Source: an uncultured Clostridia bacterium (GTDB taxonomy: Bacteria > Bacillota > Clostridia > UMGS1883). From it: a stretch of DNA of 35,996 nt. The stretch is taken from assembly GCA_934476455.1 (NCBI GenBank), contig CAKSNY010000030.1:1-35996 (forward strand), read 5' to 3'. A model generated the notes under the pieces. It did not search any database, had not been told where the DNA came from, and saw only the letters and a list, made by a program, of their open reading frames with translations. Positions 20,324 through 26,795 of the stretch are shown here, one piece after another; position 1 is the first letter of the stretch, and the number at the start of each line of letters is the position of its first letter. The translations under genes were made by a program, and so were the position numbers.

Positions 20324-20353
20324 ATTATAACACTTGCTTTCTTAAATTGTAAA
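20324..20353 (-). promoter_or_regulatory. Sigma-A-type promoter of the polysaccharide operon
   Basis: Minus-strand TTTACA (20348-20353), an 18-base spacer and a perfect TATAAT (20324-20329) stand about 55 bases before the first permease start. No comparable promoter was recognised at the gaps inside the operon. All downstream gaps are 62 bases or less, so this probably drives the whole run. Confidence 0.7.
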
Positions 20354-20361
20354 CGTTCAAT
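20348..20361 (+). promoter_or_regulatory. Candidate cre (CcpA) operator
   Basis: TGTAAACGTTCAAT matches the catabolite-response consensus TGWAANCGNTNWCA at all but the last two positions. It covers the -35 hexamer of the operon promoter, the geometry expected for carbon catabolite repression. A LacI-family repressor other than CcpA could use the same site. Confidence 0.45.
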
Positions 20362-20457
20362 TATTCCATCGTGTTCCATATATCCACCTTTTTGAAATAT
20401 AATTTGTTAAAACCCATTGTTTTTGAGCATAAATTACAAAAAATTTGATACCCCCAT

Positions 20458-22146
20458 CTATTCAATTTCAAAATTAAATACTCTGAATTTGTCGCAGCCA
20501 TGTGTTGACAGGGGTATAAATCTTATTTTTTTAACTTTCCAATCTACATTGTGTACCACAAATCTTTGATGGTTATCTTTAACTGTTATTGTTTTTCTTT
20601 CCCCGTCTTTTCCAATTCCCACAATTGTATACTCTTTAATCAATGTGCCGGGCAATTTAAATTCTTTTTCATCTATAAGGTATCGACATGGCATATTATG
20701 ATAGCTTCTGTTTAGGTTGCTGTCAAACACAAGTCTTATTTTTCGGATATCCGTGTCTGTTTCAAATTCATACTCAATAGAGCTGTTTTTCCCACCTATC
20801 CACAAATTTTCATCTCCGCGTTCAATTCCGTTCCTTACAATATCTGCCGTACATTTTGCATTTTTAGTCAGTTCCGAAACTTTCCTCTTATGCCATGGTA
20901 TATAACAATCATCACCCATCAGTTTTTGCTGTAAAGCATTTATACTTACCAGTTCTACTTTTCTTTTCTCTTTAATTGCCATAGCAGCTGCCGTACCTAA
21001 CGCCTGCCCTAAGATTGAACATGTAGCCATTACCCTGGATGAGCTTAACGCAGCATGTGTAACACTTATATTTCTCCCTGCAAACACTAGATTTTCTATG
21101 TTTTTCGAAATCATACATCTCAGCGGAAGCCCCCACGGGCGCGGAGCGGGATGATAAACGGTTGGATGCCCTTTTTGATAATAAAACCCTTCCGGAAAAT
21201 GGTCGTCCATTGTCCAGCCTGCATATGCAACTATGTCATCAAAACGACCTTCGCTTTCAACGTCGTTTTGTGTGACGATATATTTACCTGTATATCGGCG
21301 ACTTTCTCTCTTTCCCGGAAGAAAGCCTATCCATTCAAGTTCCCAATTATCTGCACCGTGGTCTCCGTAATTTTTTATATGATCCCACACACCGTAACAA
21401 ATTTTCAAAAGTTCATCCCTGCAGCGGTCAGTGTCATGAATACAGTCCCACTCTCCGCCGATTTCAATCCACCAAAAATTATTGTCTAATTCATGATCCT
21501 TATATGGAAGCTTCTCATCCGATTCATATTTGTATGCCCACTTAGGAGGGGTGAATTCTATTTTATGCGAACACTCTCTTATTTGAAACAGGCAGCTCAT
21601 CCCCATTGTCTTTTTATCGGCATTTTGAGGAGGTATGGTTTCATTAAACTCCCTTTTTGACTCGCGTCCATACATATACTCCGCACCGGAAAGCGGCGCA
21701 AGGATCGAGTCGCCGGAACAATCGGCAAAATATTCTGCTTCAACACAGTGAAAAGTTTCTGCATTTGACTGCCAGCCCTTTATGCTTTTAATTTTGCTGC
21801 CCTGCATATCAGCGTCCAGACAGCTTGTATTAAGCAAAAGCGTGAGGTTATCCTCCGCCTTTGCCTTTTCATATAGTACACTGCTCCAAATCGGGTATTT
21901 TAAATTTTTATTCTGATAAAAGTTTTCAAGCATAATTTCCTCAATTATACCTGTTTCCCTGTTATCCTTTCCGTGAGAACCGCAAACCCACATACGTATT
22001 TCTTCCGAAGAATTACCCCCGAGCACGTGTCTGTCGTGCATTAAAACTGTTTTTATCCCGTTTCGCGATGCCGCTATAGCACAGCATAGACCCGCCAAAC
22101 CTCCGCCTACAACACACAAATCTGTTTTATAATAAATTGTTTTCAT
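20458..22146 (-). CDS. FAD-dependent oxidoreductase with C-terminal beta domain
   Basis: This 562-residue protein begins with a Rossmann FAD site, VVGGGLAGLCCAIA (Gly14, Gly16, Gly19), and a second FAD-contact segment, NLVFAGRNISVTHAALSSSRVMATC, near 370-395. That pattern places it in the FAD_oxidored (PF12831) group. About residues 440-562 form a beta-rich, discoidin-like tail (NSSIEYEFETDTDIRKIRLVF) that the partner at 23223-24491 lacks. No signal peptide is present, so it is cytoplasmic. The start overlaps the end of the M14 gene by 20 bases, indicating coupled translation. The substrate is unknown; group members near sugar operons are usually uncharacterised. Confidence 0.86.
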   Translation of the reverse strand: MKTIYYKTDLCVVGGGLAGLCCAIAASRNGIKTVLMHDRHVLGGNSSEEIRMWVCGSHGKDNRETGIIEEIMLENFYQNKNLKYPIWSSVLYEKAKAEDNLTLLLNTSCLDADMQGSKIKSIKGWQSNAETFHCVEAEYFADCSGDSILAPLSGAEYMYGRESKREFNETIPPQNADKKTMGMSCLFQIRECSHKIEFTPPKWAYKYESDEKLPYKDHELDNNFWWIEIGGEWDCIHDTDRCRDELLKICYGVWDHIKNYGDHGADNWELEWIGFLPGKRESRRYTGKYIVTQNDVESEGRFDDIVAYAGWTMDDHFPEGFYYQKGHPTVYHPAPRPWGLPLRCMISKNIENLVFAGRNISVTHAALSSSRVMATCSILGQALGTAAAMAIKEKRKVELVSINALQQKLMGDDCYIPWHKRKVSELTKNAKCTADIVRNGIERGDENLWIGGKNSSIEYEFETDTDIRKIRLVFDSNLNRSYHNMPCRYLIDEKEFKLPGTLIKEYTIVGIGKDGERKTITVKDNHQRFVVHNVDWKVKKIRFIPLSTHGCDKFRVFNFEIE

Positions 22147-23194
22147 TTTTTTCGCCTTTCATATATTCCTTTATTGTCCTGGCGTAGCATCTTCCAAGTT
22201 CAATCAATTTTGCCTCGGAAACCTTATTGTCTGCAGTTCCGAAATACGTACATTCCAGCGTATGTGCAATTTCACACTCCGGCCGGCTGTTCATCGTACA
22301 GCTGAAATTTTCACACGGGCGGTTCCAATCCGTCATTGGCGGAAAATCATTCTTTGACGAGTATTTCAAAGAGTTCGGTGTAATTTGCTTTTCCAAAATC
22401 TTTGAAAACCTTTCAACTTTACTAAGCTTTTCAACACTGTTTCTTACAATAAAGGCGGTATCGTTTTCATCATATCTGTGCCACGGAGAGTGAAAGTCAA
22501 ACCCATAGTTACACCCATGCTTTTCCACATATTCTCTGATAGCCGCCGTTTCCGGATAGATTGACCCCTCTTTCATATAATCCCTGTTATGGTCGTGCGG
22601 GGTTCTTCCTTTACCCTGATCGCCGTCTACAACACCGTCATAATCTACGAAAGGAACACAGAAAACCGTTGCCTCTTCAATCGGATTTTCTGAAAACTCC
22701 CGCAAAACACCTTCTAATACATATGAACCGGTTGATTCACACGCATGGTGACGCGCGGTTAAAATAACGCTTTTTTCACCACTTCCGATTGTGCATGCCG
22801 GCACACTTCTTCCCTTGCGGCTTTTACAAAGTTCAAATGTATTCAGATGTATTTCTTCGGAAACTTTTAAAAATCTTTTCGGATGATAGAGCATGCTGTG
22901 CGCAAAATATACCTTGTTTTCCTTTTCGGAAAATTCATATGTAAAACTATCCTCATTGCGGTTATCTACCCAATGCCAGTTTTCCAAATCATAACTCATT
23001 GCCGCACCCCAATATCCAACGCTTACAGGATGCATATGAAAAGTTATCTTTTTTCCCGCAGCACCCTCCACGCAAAAAGCCCAGTAAAACCAATACTGTT
23101 TCGTATCACGTAAATTATGGTCAAGATAGACATCATCTCCGCATTGTTTTATAAATTTGATATTTCCGCCGGTAAAATCGTCATGAATTTTCAT
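22127..23194 (-). CDS. M14-family zinc carboxypeptidase-like protein
   Basis: The 355-residue product has the M14 metallopeptidase signature. The zinc ligands are HACE (His150, Glu153) and a later His235 in GFDFHS. The substrate-carboxylate pair NR (Asn203-Arg204) lies in DHNRDY after a DYDGVVDGDQGKGR loop, and a candidate catalytic Glu314 is in HTLECTYFG. An N-terminal beta domain (about 1-120) resembles that of cytosolic carboxypeptidases. I use ATG at 23194: AGGAG lies about ten bases upstream, whereas ATG 23203 is too close to it and a longer reading frame to 23491 only overlaps the preceding gene. No signal peptide is seen. It may remove an amino acid or acyl group from a small substrate handled by the flanking oxidoreductases. 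Confidence 0.82.
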   Translation of the reverse strand: MKIHDDFTGGNIKFIKQCGDDVYLDHNLRDTKQYWFYWAFCVEGAAGKKITFHMHPVSVGYWGAAMSYDLENWHWVDNRNEDSFTYEFSEKENKVYFAHSMLYHPKRFLKVSEEIHLNTFELCKSRKGRSVPACTIGSGEKSVILTARHHACESTGSYVLEGVLREFSENPIEEATVFCVPFVDYDGVVDGDQGKGRTPHDHNRDYMKEGSIYPETAAIREYVEKHGCNYGFDFHSPWHRYDENDTAFIVRNSVEKLSKVERFSKILEKQITPNSLKYSSKNDFPPMTDWNRPCENFSCTMNSRPECEIAHTLECTYFGTADNKVSEAKLIELGRCYARTIKEYMKGEKNENNLL

Positions 23195-23222
23195 TGTAAT
23201 CATACTCCTAATTGTCAACTTT

Positions 23223-24491
23223 TTATTTTTGTAACTCGTATTGGATGTCACATATATTAACATCACGAAGGTTCTTGCCCTGTATAACTGAAAGTGCTGC
23301 GGCAACGCCGGCTGCCTCTCCCGTTCCCATACAAATAGGCATTGCTCTGAAGCTTGAATGTGCCATATGTGTCCCCGATATATTTCTTCCCGAAAGCAAA
23401 AGCCCGTCTGTTTCTTTCGGCAGCAAGCATCCGTACGGAATAGTATATCCCTTTGGTTGGGAAAAATTATCTTGACAACCTGTTTCGTCAAGTCCCGAAC
23501 CCGTCATATTATGTACATCAAAATCAAAATGTGCATCATAAACTACATAGTCGTCATATTGTTTCGCTTGTAAAATATCTTCCTCTGTAATGGTTTTCAC
23601 GCCCTTAAAATGGCGTGTTTCACGAATTCCTATTAAGGAAGCGCTCCCTATAATATAACAATTTTGGTAGCCCGGAACATATTCCCTTAAAAACTTTATT
23701 ATCTCAGGCTGTTGTTTACGGCAAATAATTTCCGCCTTTGTCAAATCCTCGGTTTTAGTACCGTCAATGCTTGTTGCATTTGTCATATTACAAGTTACAA
23801 TTCCGGGAATTGTTGATCTGTAAAGCAAAACATGCCCCGCCGGACTTGGAAGTTTCTCTTTGGCAAGCGCCTGAAGCTCTCCCTTTTCTGTGGGGATAAG
23901 CGTTTCAAACGAAGGTGGAAACACAGCATTTTCCATATCAACGCCGCCTACTTTAAACATAAGTGTCGCAGGCTGCATTTTTCCGTCTGTTTCCCTCCCC
24001 AATATATAAGGCACACCGCTTTTATAAGCAATATCCCCATCTCCGGTTGCGTCGATTATTACCTTCGAATTAAATGCACAAAATCCGCCCTTATTGTGGC
24101 AGATAATTCCCTTTAGACTTTTTCCGTCTGCCAAAACATCACAAACGGTTGTGTAAAGAAGTATATCTACATTTGCTTCTTCCAGCATTTCTATATATGT
24201 CAGCGTCAAAAGCTCTGGGTCAATTGTGGATGTCTTAATCCCCTTATCAAAATAATTCTTTTCAGCTGCGCGCTGCAAAATCTCATGATACAACTTGTTT
24301 CCGACCCTGCCGGTAAAGTGGCTCATCATCCCGGCGGTGGAAATCCCGCCCAACATTCCAAGGCTTTCCACAATAAGCGTCTTAACACCGTGCCTGCCTG
24401 CCGCAATGGCTGCTGCTATTCCTGCCGGCCCGGAACCCGCAATAACAACATCATAATTTTTTACATTTTTAATGTCCACCGAAAATTTCAT
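23223..24491 (-). CDS. FAD-dependent oxidoreductase (PF12831-type), first gene of cassette
   Basis: This 422-residue cytoplasmic flavoprotein has the FAD-binding motif VVIAGSGPAGIAAAIAAG (Gly19, Gly21, Gly24), IDATGDGDIAYKSG at about 148-161, and a C-terminal FAD contact GLLLSGRNISGTHMAHSS. These are typical of the FAD_oxidored family that includes the 562-residue neighbour. The ribosome site GAGGTG stands five bases before ATG 24491 and overlaps the -35 element of the divergent regulator promoter. Gene order is oxidoreductase, M14 peptidase, oxidoreductase, with a 28-base gap and then a 20-base overlap. The substrate is unknown. Confidence 0.86.
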   Translation of the reverse strand: MKFSVDIKNVKNYDVVIAGSGPAGIAAAIAAGRHGVKTLIVESLGMLGGISTAGMMSHFTGRVGNKLYHEILQRAAEKNYFDKGIKTSTIDPELLTLTYIEMLEEANVDILLYTTVCDVLADGKSLKGIICHNKGGFCAFNSKVIIDATGDGDIAYKSGVPYILGRETDGKMQPATLMFKVGGVDMENAVFPPSFETLIPTEKGELQALAKEKLPSPAGHVLLYRSTIPGIVTCNMTNATSIDGTKTEDLTKAEIICRKQQPEIIKFLREYVPGYQNCYIIGSASLIGIRETRHFKGVKTITEEDILQAKQYDDYVVYDAHFDFDVHNMTGSGLDETGCQDNFSQPKGYTIPYGCLLPKETDGLLLSGRNISGTHMAHSSFRAMPICMGTGEAAGVAAALSVIQGKNLRDVNICDIQYELQK

Positions 24492-24492
24492 A

Positions 24493-24520
24493 TTGACACC
24501 TCATTTCATTATGTTATAAT
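24493..24520 (+). promoter_or_regulatory. Strong promoter of the PocR/AraC regulator gene
   Basis: Perfect TTGACA (24493-24498), a 16-base spacer and an extended, perfect TG-t-TATAAT (-10 at 24515-24520) point toward the regulator. Predicted transcription would start near 24527, leaving a leader of about 265 bases. Confidence 0.65.
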
Positions 24521-24530
24521 AATCATAACA
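24512..24530. promoter_or_regulatory. Near-palindromic operator shared by two divergent promoters
   Basis: TGTTATAATAATCATAACA is symmetric at 16 of 18 non-central positions. It covers the -10 elements of both divergent promoters, so a bound protein would affect both. The natural candidate is the adjacent regulator, but palindromes are less usual for AraC proteins, which mostly bind direct repeats, so another repressor is possible. Confidence 0.5.
24522..24530 (-). promoter_or_regulatory. Extended -10 promoter of the FAD/M14/FAD cassette
   Basis: The minus strand reads TG-t-TATGAT (-10 at 24522-24527), about 30 bases before the first oxidoreductase start. No acceptable -35 is present at 16-18 bases, which is typical of promoters needing an activator such as an AraC protein. 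Confidence 0.45.
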
Positions 24531-24673
24531 CAAAAACATATATAAAACCTTTGTTTTTATTCTTATATTCTATAAAAAAGTGCATTAACGTGAAAAATCA
24601 AAACGGCGAACAGAGAGAAATGTCCATAGCAAATAAACCTTGCAATGAAGAAAATTCGCATGGCAAAAACAAA

Positions 24674-24695
24674 CGCGGCAGCTTATGCTGCCGCG
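24674..24695 (-). terminator. Strong GC hairpin with T-rich tail on the minus strand
   Basis: CGCGGCAGC and GCTGCCGCG form a perfect 9-bp stem with a 4-base loop. On the minus strand it is followed by TTTGTTTTTG, the form of an intrinsic terminator. On the plus strand it is only a leader hairpin upstream of the regulator. It could insulate the cassette from antisense transcription or fold within the long regulator leader. Confidence 0.4.
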
Positions 24696-24793
24696 CTTTA
24701 CCCCAACTATCGAAAAATAGTGAAAAAACAGCCACAAATCTGCACTTTCACACCTATTTGCGCTGACACTTTTGCGGCAGAACGGAGATTGAT

Positions 24794-25642
24794 ATGAATA
24801 ATATTGCTGAAATAAGAAACTATATTCTTTTTTTGAAGAACAATTGCAAGCTGGAAGTAACCCTTCACCCCTATGGAAACGAACATCTGATATCCGACAG
24901 TGAGCTTATCTCATTTAATATACACGAAAATCCATATTGCGTATATATTAAAACATTTCCAAATGCTTTCAATCATTGTGTTACACGCCAGCGTAAAGTG
25001 CTTGAAAGGTGCAGGTTAGGCTCTTTTTGCGGAACATGCTATGCCGGCGTATGTGAATATGTATATCCTATCTGCAATGGTGATTCACAGGTAGGATTTA
25101 TTTCCGTAAGCGGATATAAAAATTCTGATTATACCTCGTATATCAACAGATGTTCAAGCGAATTTTCAATACCGCAAAAAAGTTTACGAAAAAATGTGTC
25201 TTCTTTAAAAGACACTATGCCTTCTAAAGAGCTGATTGATACACTTATTGCACCGTTGTTAAGAATGCTTGAACTATCATATATCAAATCGAGTGATATA
25301 AAAAGCCAAGAAGGTATCACAGATAAGATAACAAGATATATAAACCAGCATTATGCCGAAACTATTAAAATAGATCTAATTTGTAAGGTTTTTTCCTGCA
25401 GTCGTTCTTATGTGTGCCACACTTTTAAGAAAGAAACAGGGCACACTGTGCACGAGCATTTAATGTCTGTAAGACTTCGCTCCGCAAAATTTTTACTTAT
25501 CTATTCGGATTTAAACGTATCCGAGATAGCTTACGCTGTAGGCTTTAACGATTCAAATTATTTTTCAAATACTTTTAAGAATGTTGTCGGGGTATCCCCC
25601 CGTGCCTATCGCAAACAACAAAATTCTCCGGAAAATCTTTAA
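24794..25642 (+). CDS. PocR-domain AraC-family transcriptional regulator
   Basis: The 282-residue protein has a PocR-like sensory domain at about 3-110, with a cysteine cluster RCRLGSFCGTCYAGVCEY (Cys73, 79, 82, 87) plus Cys94. A C-terminal AraC DNA-binding domain spans about 180-278, with the second helix-turn-helix phrase VSEIAYAVGFNDSNYFSNTFK. The start has GGAG six bases upstream. It is divergent from the FAD/M14/FAD cassette, which it probably controls. PocR domains bind small molecules; the clustered cysteines could hold a metal or respond to redox, which would suit a flavoenzyme cassette but is not shown. An ISL3-like end begins directly after the stop codon. Confidence 0.9.
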   Translation: MNNIAEIRNYILFLKNNCKLEVTLHPYGNEHLISDSELISFNIHENPYCVYIKTFPNAFNHCVTRQRKVLERCRLGSFCGTCYAGVCEYVYPICNGDSQVGFISVSGYKNSDYTSYINRCSSEFSIPQKSLRKNVSSLKDTMPSKELIDTLIAPLLRMLELSYIKSSDIKSQEGITDKITRYINQHYAETIKIDLICKVFSCSRSYVCHTFKKETGHTVHEHLMSVRLRSAKFLLIYSDLNVSEIAYAVGFNDSNYFSNTFKNVVGVSPRAYRKQQNSPENL

Positions 25643-25671
25643 TTGATCATTCCAATAGATATTAACGAGCC
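25643..25671 (-). repeat. ISL3-like terminal sequence, copy 1
   Basis: The minus strand from 25671 reads GGCTC, two bases, then TAATATCTATTGG, then a later ATCAA. It shares GGCTC, TAATATCTATTGG and ATCAA in order with the sequence at 26748-26786. It begins immediately after the regulator stop codon and has the same orientation as the other copy. Confidence 0.6.
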
Positions 25672-25679
25672 AATTAAAT

Positions 25680-25713
25680 CCTCGAGATCCGTATTATAAC
25701 ACGGTTCTCGGGG
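25680..25713. repeat. Imperfect 13-bp hairpin
   Basis: CCTCGAGATCCGT pairs with ACGGTTCTCGGGG across an 8-base loop, with one T-T mismatch and one T-G wobble. It lies 37 bases after the regulator stop. It lacks a clean U-run in either direction, so it may be a weak terminator for the regulator or part of a mobile-element end. Confidence 0.45.
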
Positions 25714-25835
25714 CTATTGTTCCCACTCGGCAAAATCTTCTTTAATATTAAATTTGTTTATTTATTTTCTCTATATTCTTCCGACTATTTCTCGCTTTCA
25801 AAATTTTTAGTAAAAAAACTATTCAATGTGTTTTG

Positions 25836-25976
25836 TTAATGTGCGGTTTTGCGGCAGTAGCAGTAATTTTGCCTCAAATGGGCATTTGTTTCAACGCTTA
25901 TAAACTTGTATGTAAATTCTGTCCCGTTATCTGTTTGTATACATTTTACTTCAAACGGAAACCGCTTCAAAACGTG
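25836..25976 (-). pseudogene. Transposase integrase-core remnant (IS3/IS481-like)
   Basis: A short open stretch between two stops encodes about 46 residues including RFPFEVKCIQTDNGTEFTYK. The QTDNGTEFT phrase is the second-aspartate region of rve-type DDE transposases. The sequence after it has drifted and stops early, and nothing before it is preserved. It begins four bases after the stop of the oxidoreductase fragment. Confidence 0.65.
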
Positions 25977-25979
25977 TTA

Positions 25980-26221
25980 TTATTTTACTTTTAACACAAC
26001 TTTTCCTATGTTTTGCCCCTTGTAGAGGATGTCATATGCAGTCTCTGCTTCGGTTATGGGCAATGTTTTGTAAATCGTAGGCTTAACTTCCCCGCTTTCA
26101 ATTTTCGGAAATACATTTTTTACAAGCTCTGCTAATATTTGCGCCTTTACTTGTGGAGTTCTTGAACGCAGCGTACTGCCTATTATTCTTACATTTCTGT
26201 ACATAGAGAAATCAAATTTAC
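25980..26221 (-). pseudogene. C-terminal fragment of a zinc-type quinone oxidoreductase
   Basis: About 79 residues are readable. They include FDFSMYRNVRIIGSTLRSRT and, near the end, PITEAETAYDILYKGQNIGKVVL, followed by a normal stop. These match the C-terminus of NAD(P)H:quinone oxidoreductases of the medium-chain dehydrogenase family, which are about 320 residues long. The NADPH-binding and catalytic N-terminal three quarters are absent. Homology ends shortly before the 16-bp inverted repeat at 26242-26283. It is unlikely to be functional. Confidence 0.75.
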
Positions 26222-26241
26222 AGAAAAATTCTCACACGCCC

Positions 26242-26283
26242 GCTTAAGCAGATGTGTTCGTATGCTGACACATCTGCTTAAGC
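26242..26283. repeat. Perfect 16-bp inverted repeat
   Basis: GCTTAAGCAGATGTGT is followed, after a 10-base loop, by its exact complement ACACATCTGCTTAAGC. The T-run on the plus strand starts only about 9-14 bases later, so it is not a typical terminator. It sits at the point where the quinone oxidoreductase fragment loses homology, so it may mark the end of an inserted or deleted element. Confidence 0.8.
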
Positions 26284-26379
26284 TGCCGCATTAGTTTTTG
26301 CCTTTTTTCTCTTGTATCTAAATTTGTCAGTGTACGGAATCCACATATTACTTATAAAATACTTAACCCCCTACGTTCG

Positions 26380-26613
26380 TCACGAGTGTATTTTCTCATA
26401 TATCGGCTTAAATAGGCAGACATATCGCCTTTTATTGAGGACTATATAGGTTTGTTTGCCAAAGGCTGGAATATATTTAATGTGTTGCCTGCGATAATCG
26501 TGAACCTTGTCTGTATATTTACCGCAGAAAGGACAGGTATGCGTTTTTCCGGGCATTTGAACATAAATGTAGATAAATTTTTCATTTTGTTCAACATTTT
26601 TTATGCATAACAT
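26380..26613 (-). pseudogene. ISL3-family transposase, truncated N-terminus
   Basis: The 77 residues contain the ISL3 N-terminal zinc-finger and linker pattern: HTCPFCGKYTDKVHDYRRQ, then IKYIPAFGKQTYIVLNKRRY. The second cysteine pair is damaged: RRYVC is followed by LFKPIYEKIHS and a stop where the family usually has CGKRFYEK. Full transposases of this family are about 400 residues, so this is a dead remnant. The element end at 26748-26786 lies upstream of it in the expected orientation. Confidence 0.75.
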
Positions 26614-26645
26614 CTTGCAATCAGATTAATTTTTTGTAATACGAA

Positions 26646-26724
26646 AGTAGAGCATATTGATTTCTCCTTGTAATATGGTTGGTTGTCAACTCCGTTTTAC
26701 AAGATTTTTTCAATATGCTCTACT
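26646..26724. repeat. Nested inverted repeat upstream of the ISL3 remnant
   Basis: AGTAGAGCATATTGA (26646-26660) is exactly complementary to TCAATATGCTCTACT (26710-26724). Inside are CTTGTAA/TTACAAG (26667-26673 and 26697-26703) and GTTG-t-CAAC (26682-26690). The arms could form one long interrupted hairpin. It lies between the element end and the transposase remnant. Confidence 0.75.
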
Positions 26725-26747
26725 ATTTTTTTATTCTTTTTTGTAAA

Positions 26748-26786
26748 GCTCTGTTGATTGGTTACCCCAATAGATATTACAGAGCC
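26748..26786 (-). repeat. ISL3-like terminal sequence, copy 2, able to form a hairpin
   Basis: From 26786 the minus strand reads GGCTCTGTAATATCTATTGG and ends in ACAGAGC. The arms GCTCTGT/ACAGAGC (26748-26754, 26779-26785) and inner ATTGG/CCAAT pair. The GGCTCTG start resembles ISL3-family ends. It lies ten bases after the stop of the SLH gene and may also act as that gene's terminator, since A-rich and T-rich flanks extend the stem slightly. Confidence 0.6.
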
Positions 26787-26795
26787 TTTTTTATC

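Larger units (their letters stand above)
25643..26786. mobile_element. Degenerate mobile-element region
   Basis: No intact gene is seen. The stretch is bounded by two same-orientation copies of an ISL3-like end and contains fragments of two unrelated transposases, a truncated oxidoreductase and several long inverted repeats. It is best read as the residue of repeated insertions and deletions. The individual pieces are listed separately; the remaining stretches (for example 25714-25835 and 26284-26379) show nothing further that I recognise. Confidence 0.75.

Noticed and set aside
23195..23491. N-terminal extension of the M14 protein
   Set aside because: It overlaps the end of the upstream oxidoreductase gene, lacks a suitable ribosome site and does not resemble M14 proteins; ATG 23194 fits.
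24551..24766. Possible 71-codon gene between the divergent promoters
   Set aside because: It needs a TTG start with no ribosome site and spans the GC hairpin; it looks like untranslated leader.
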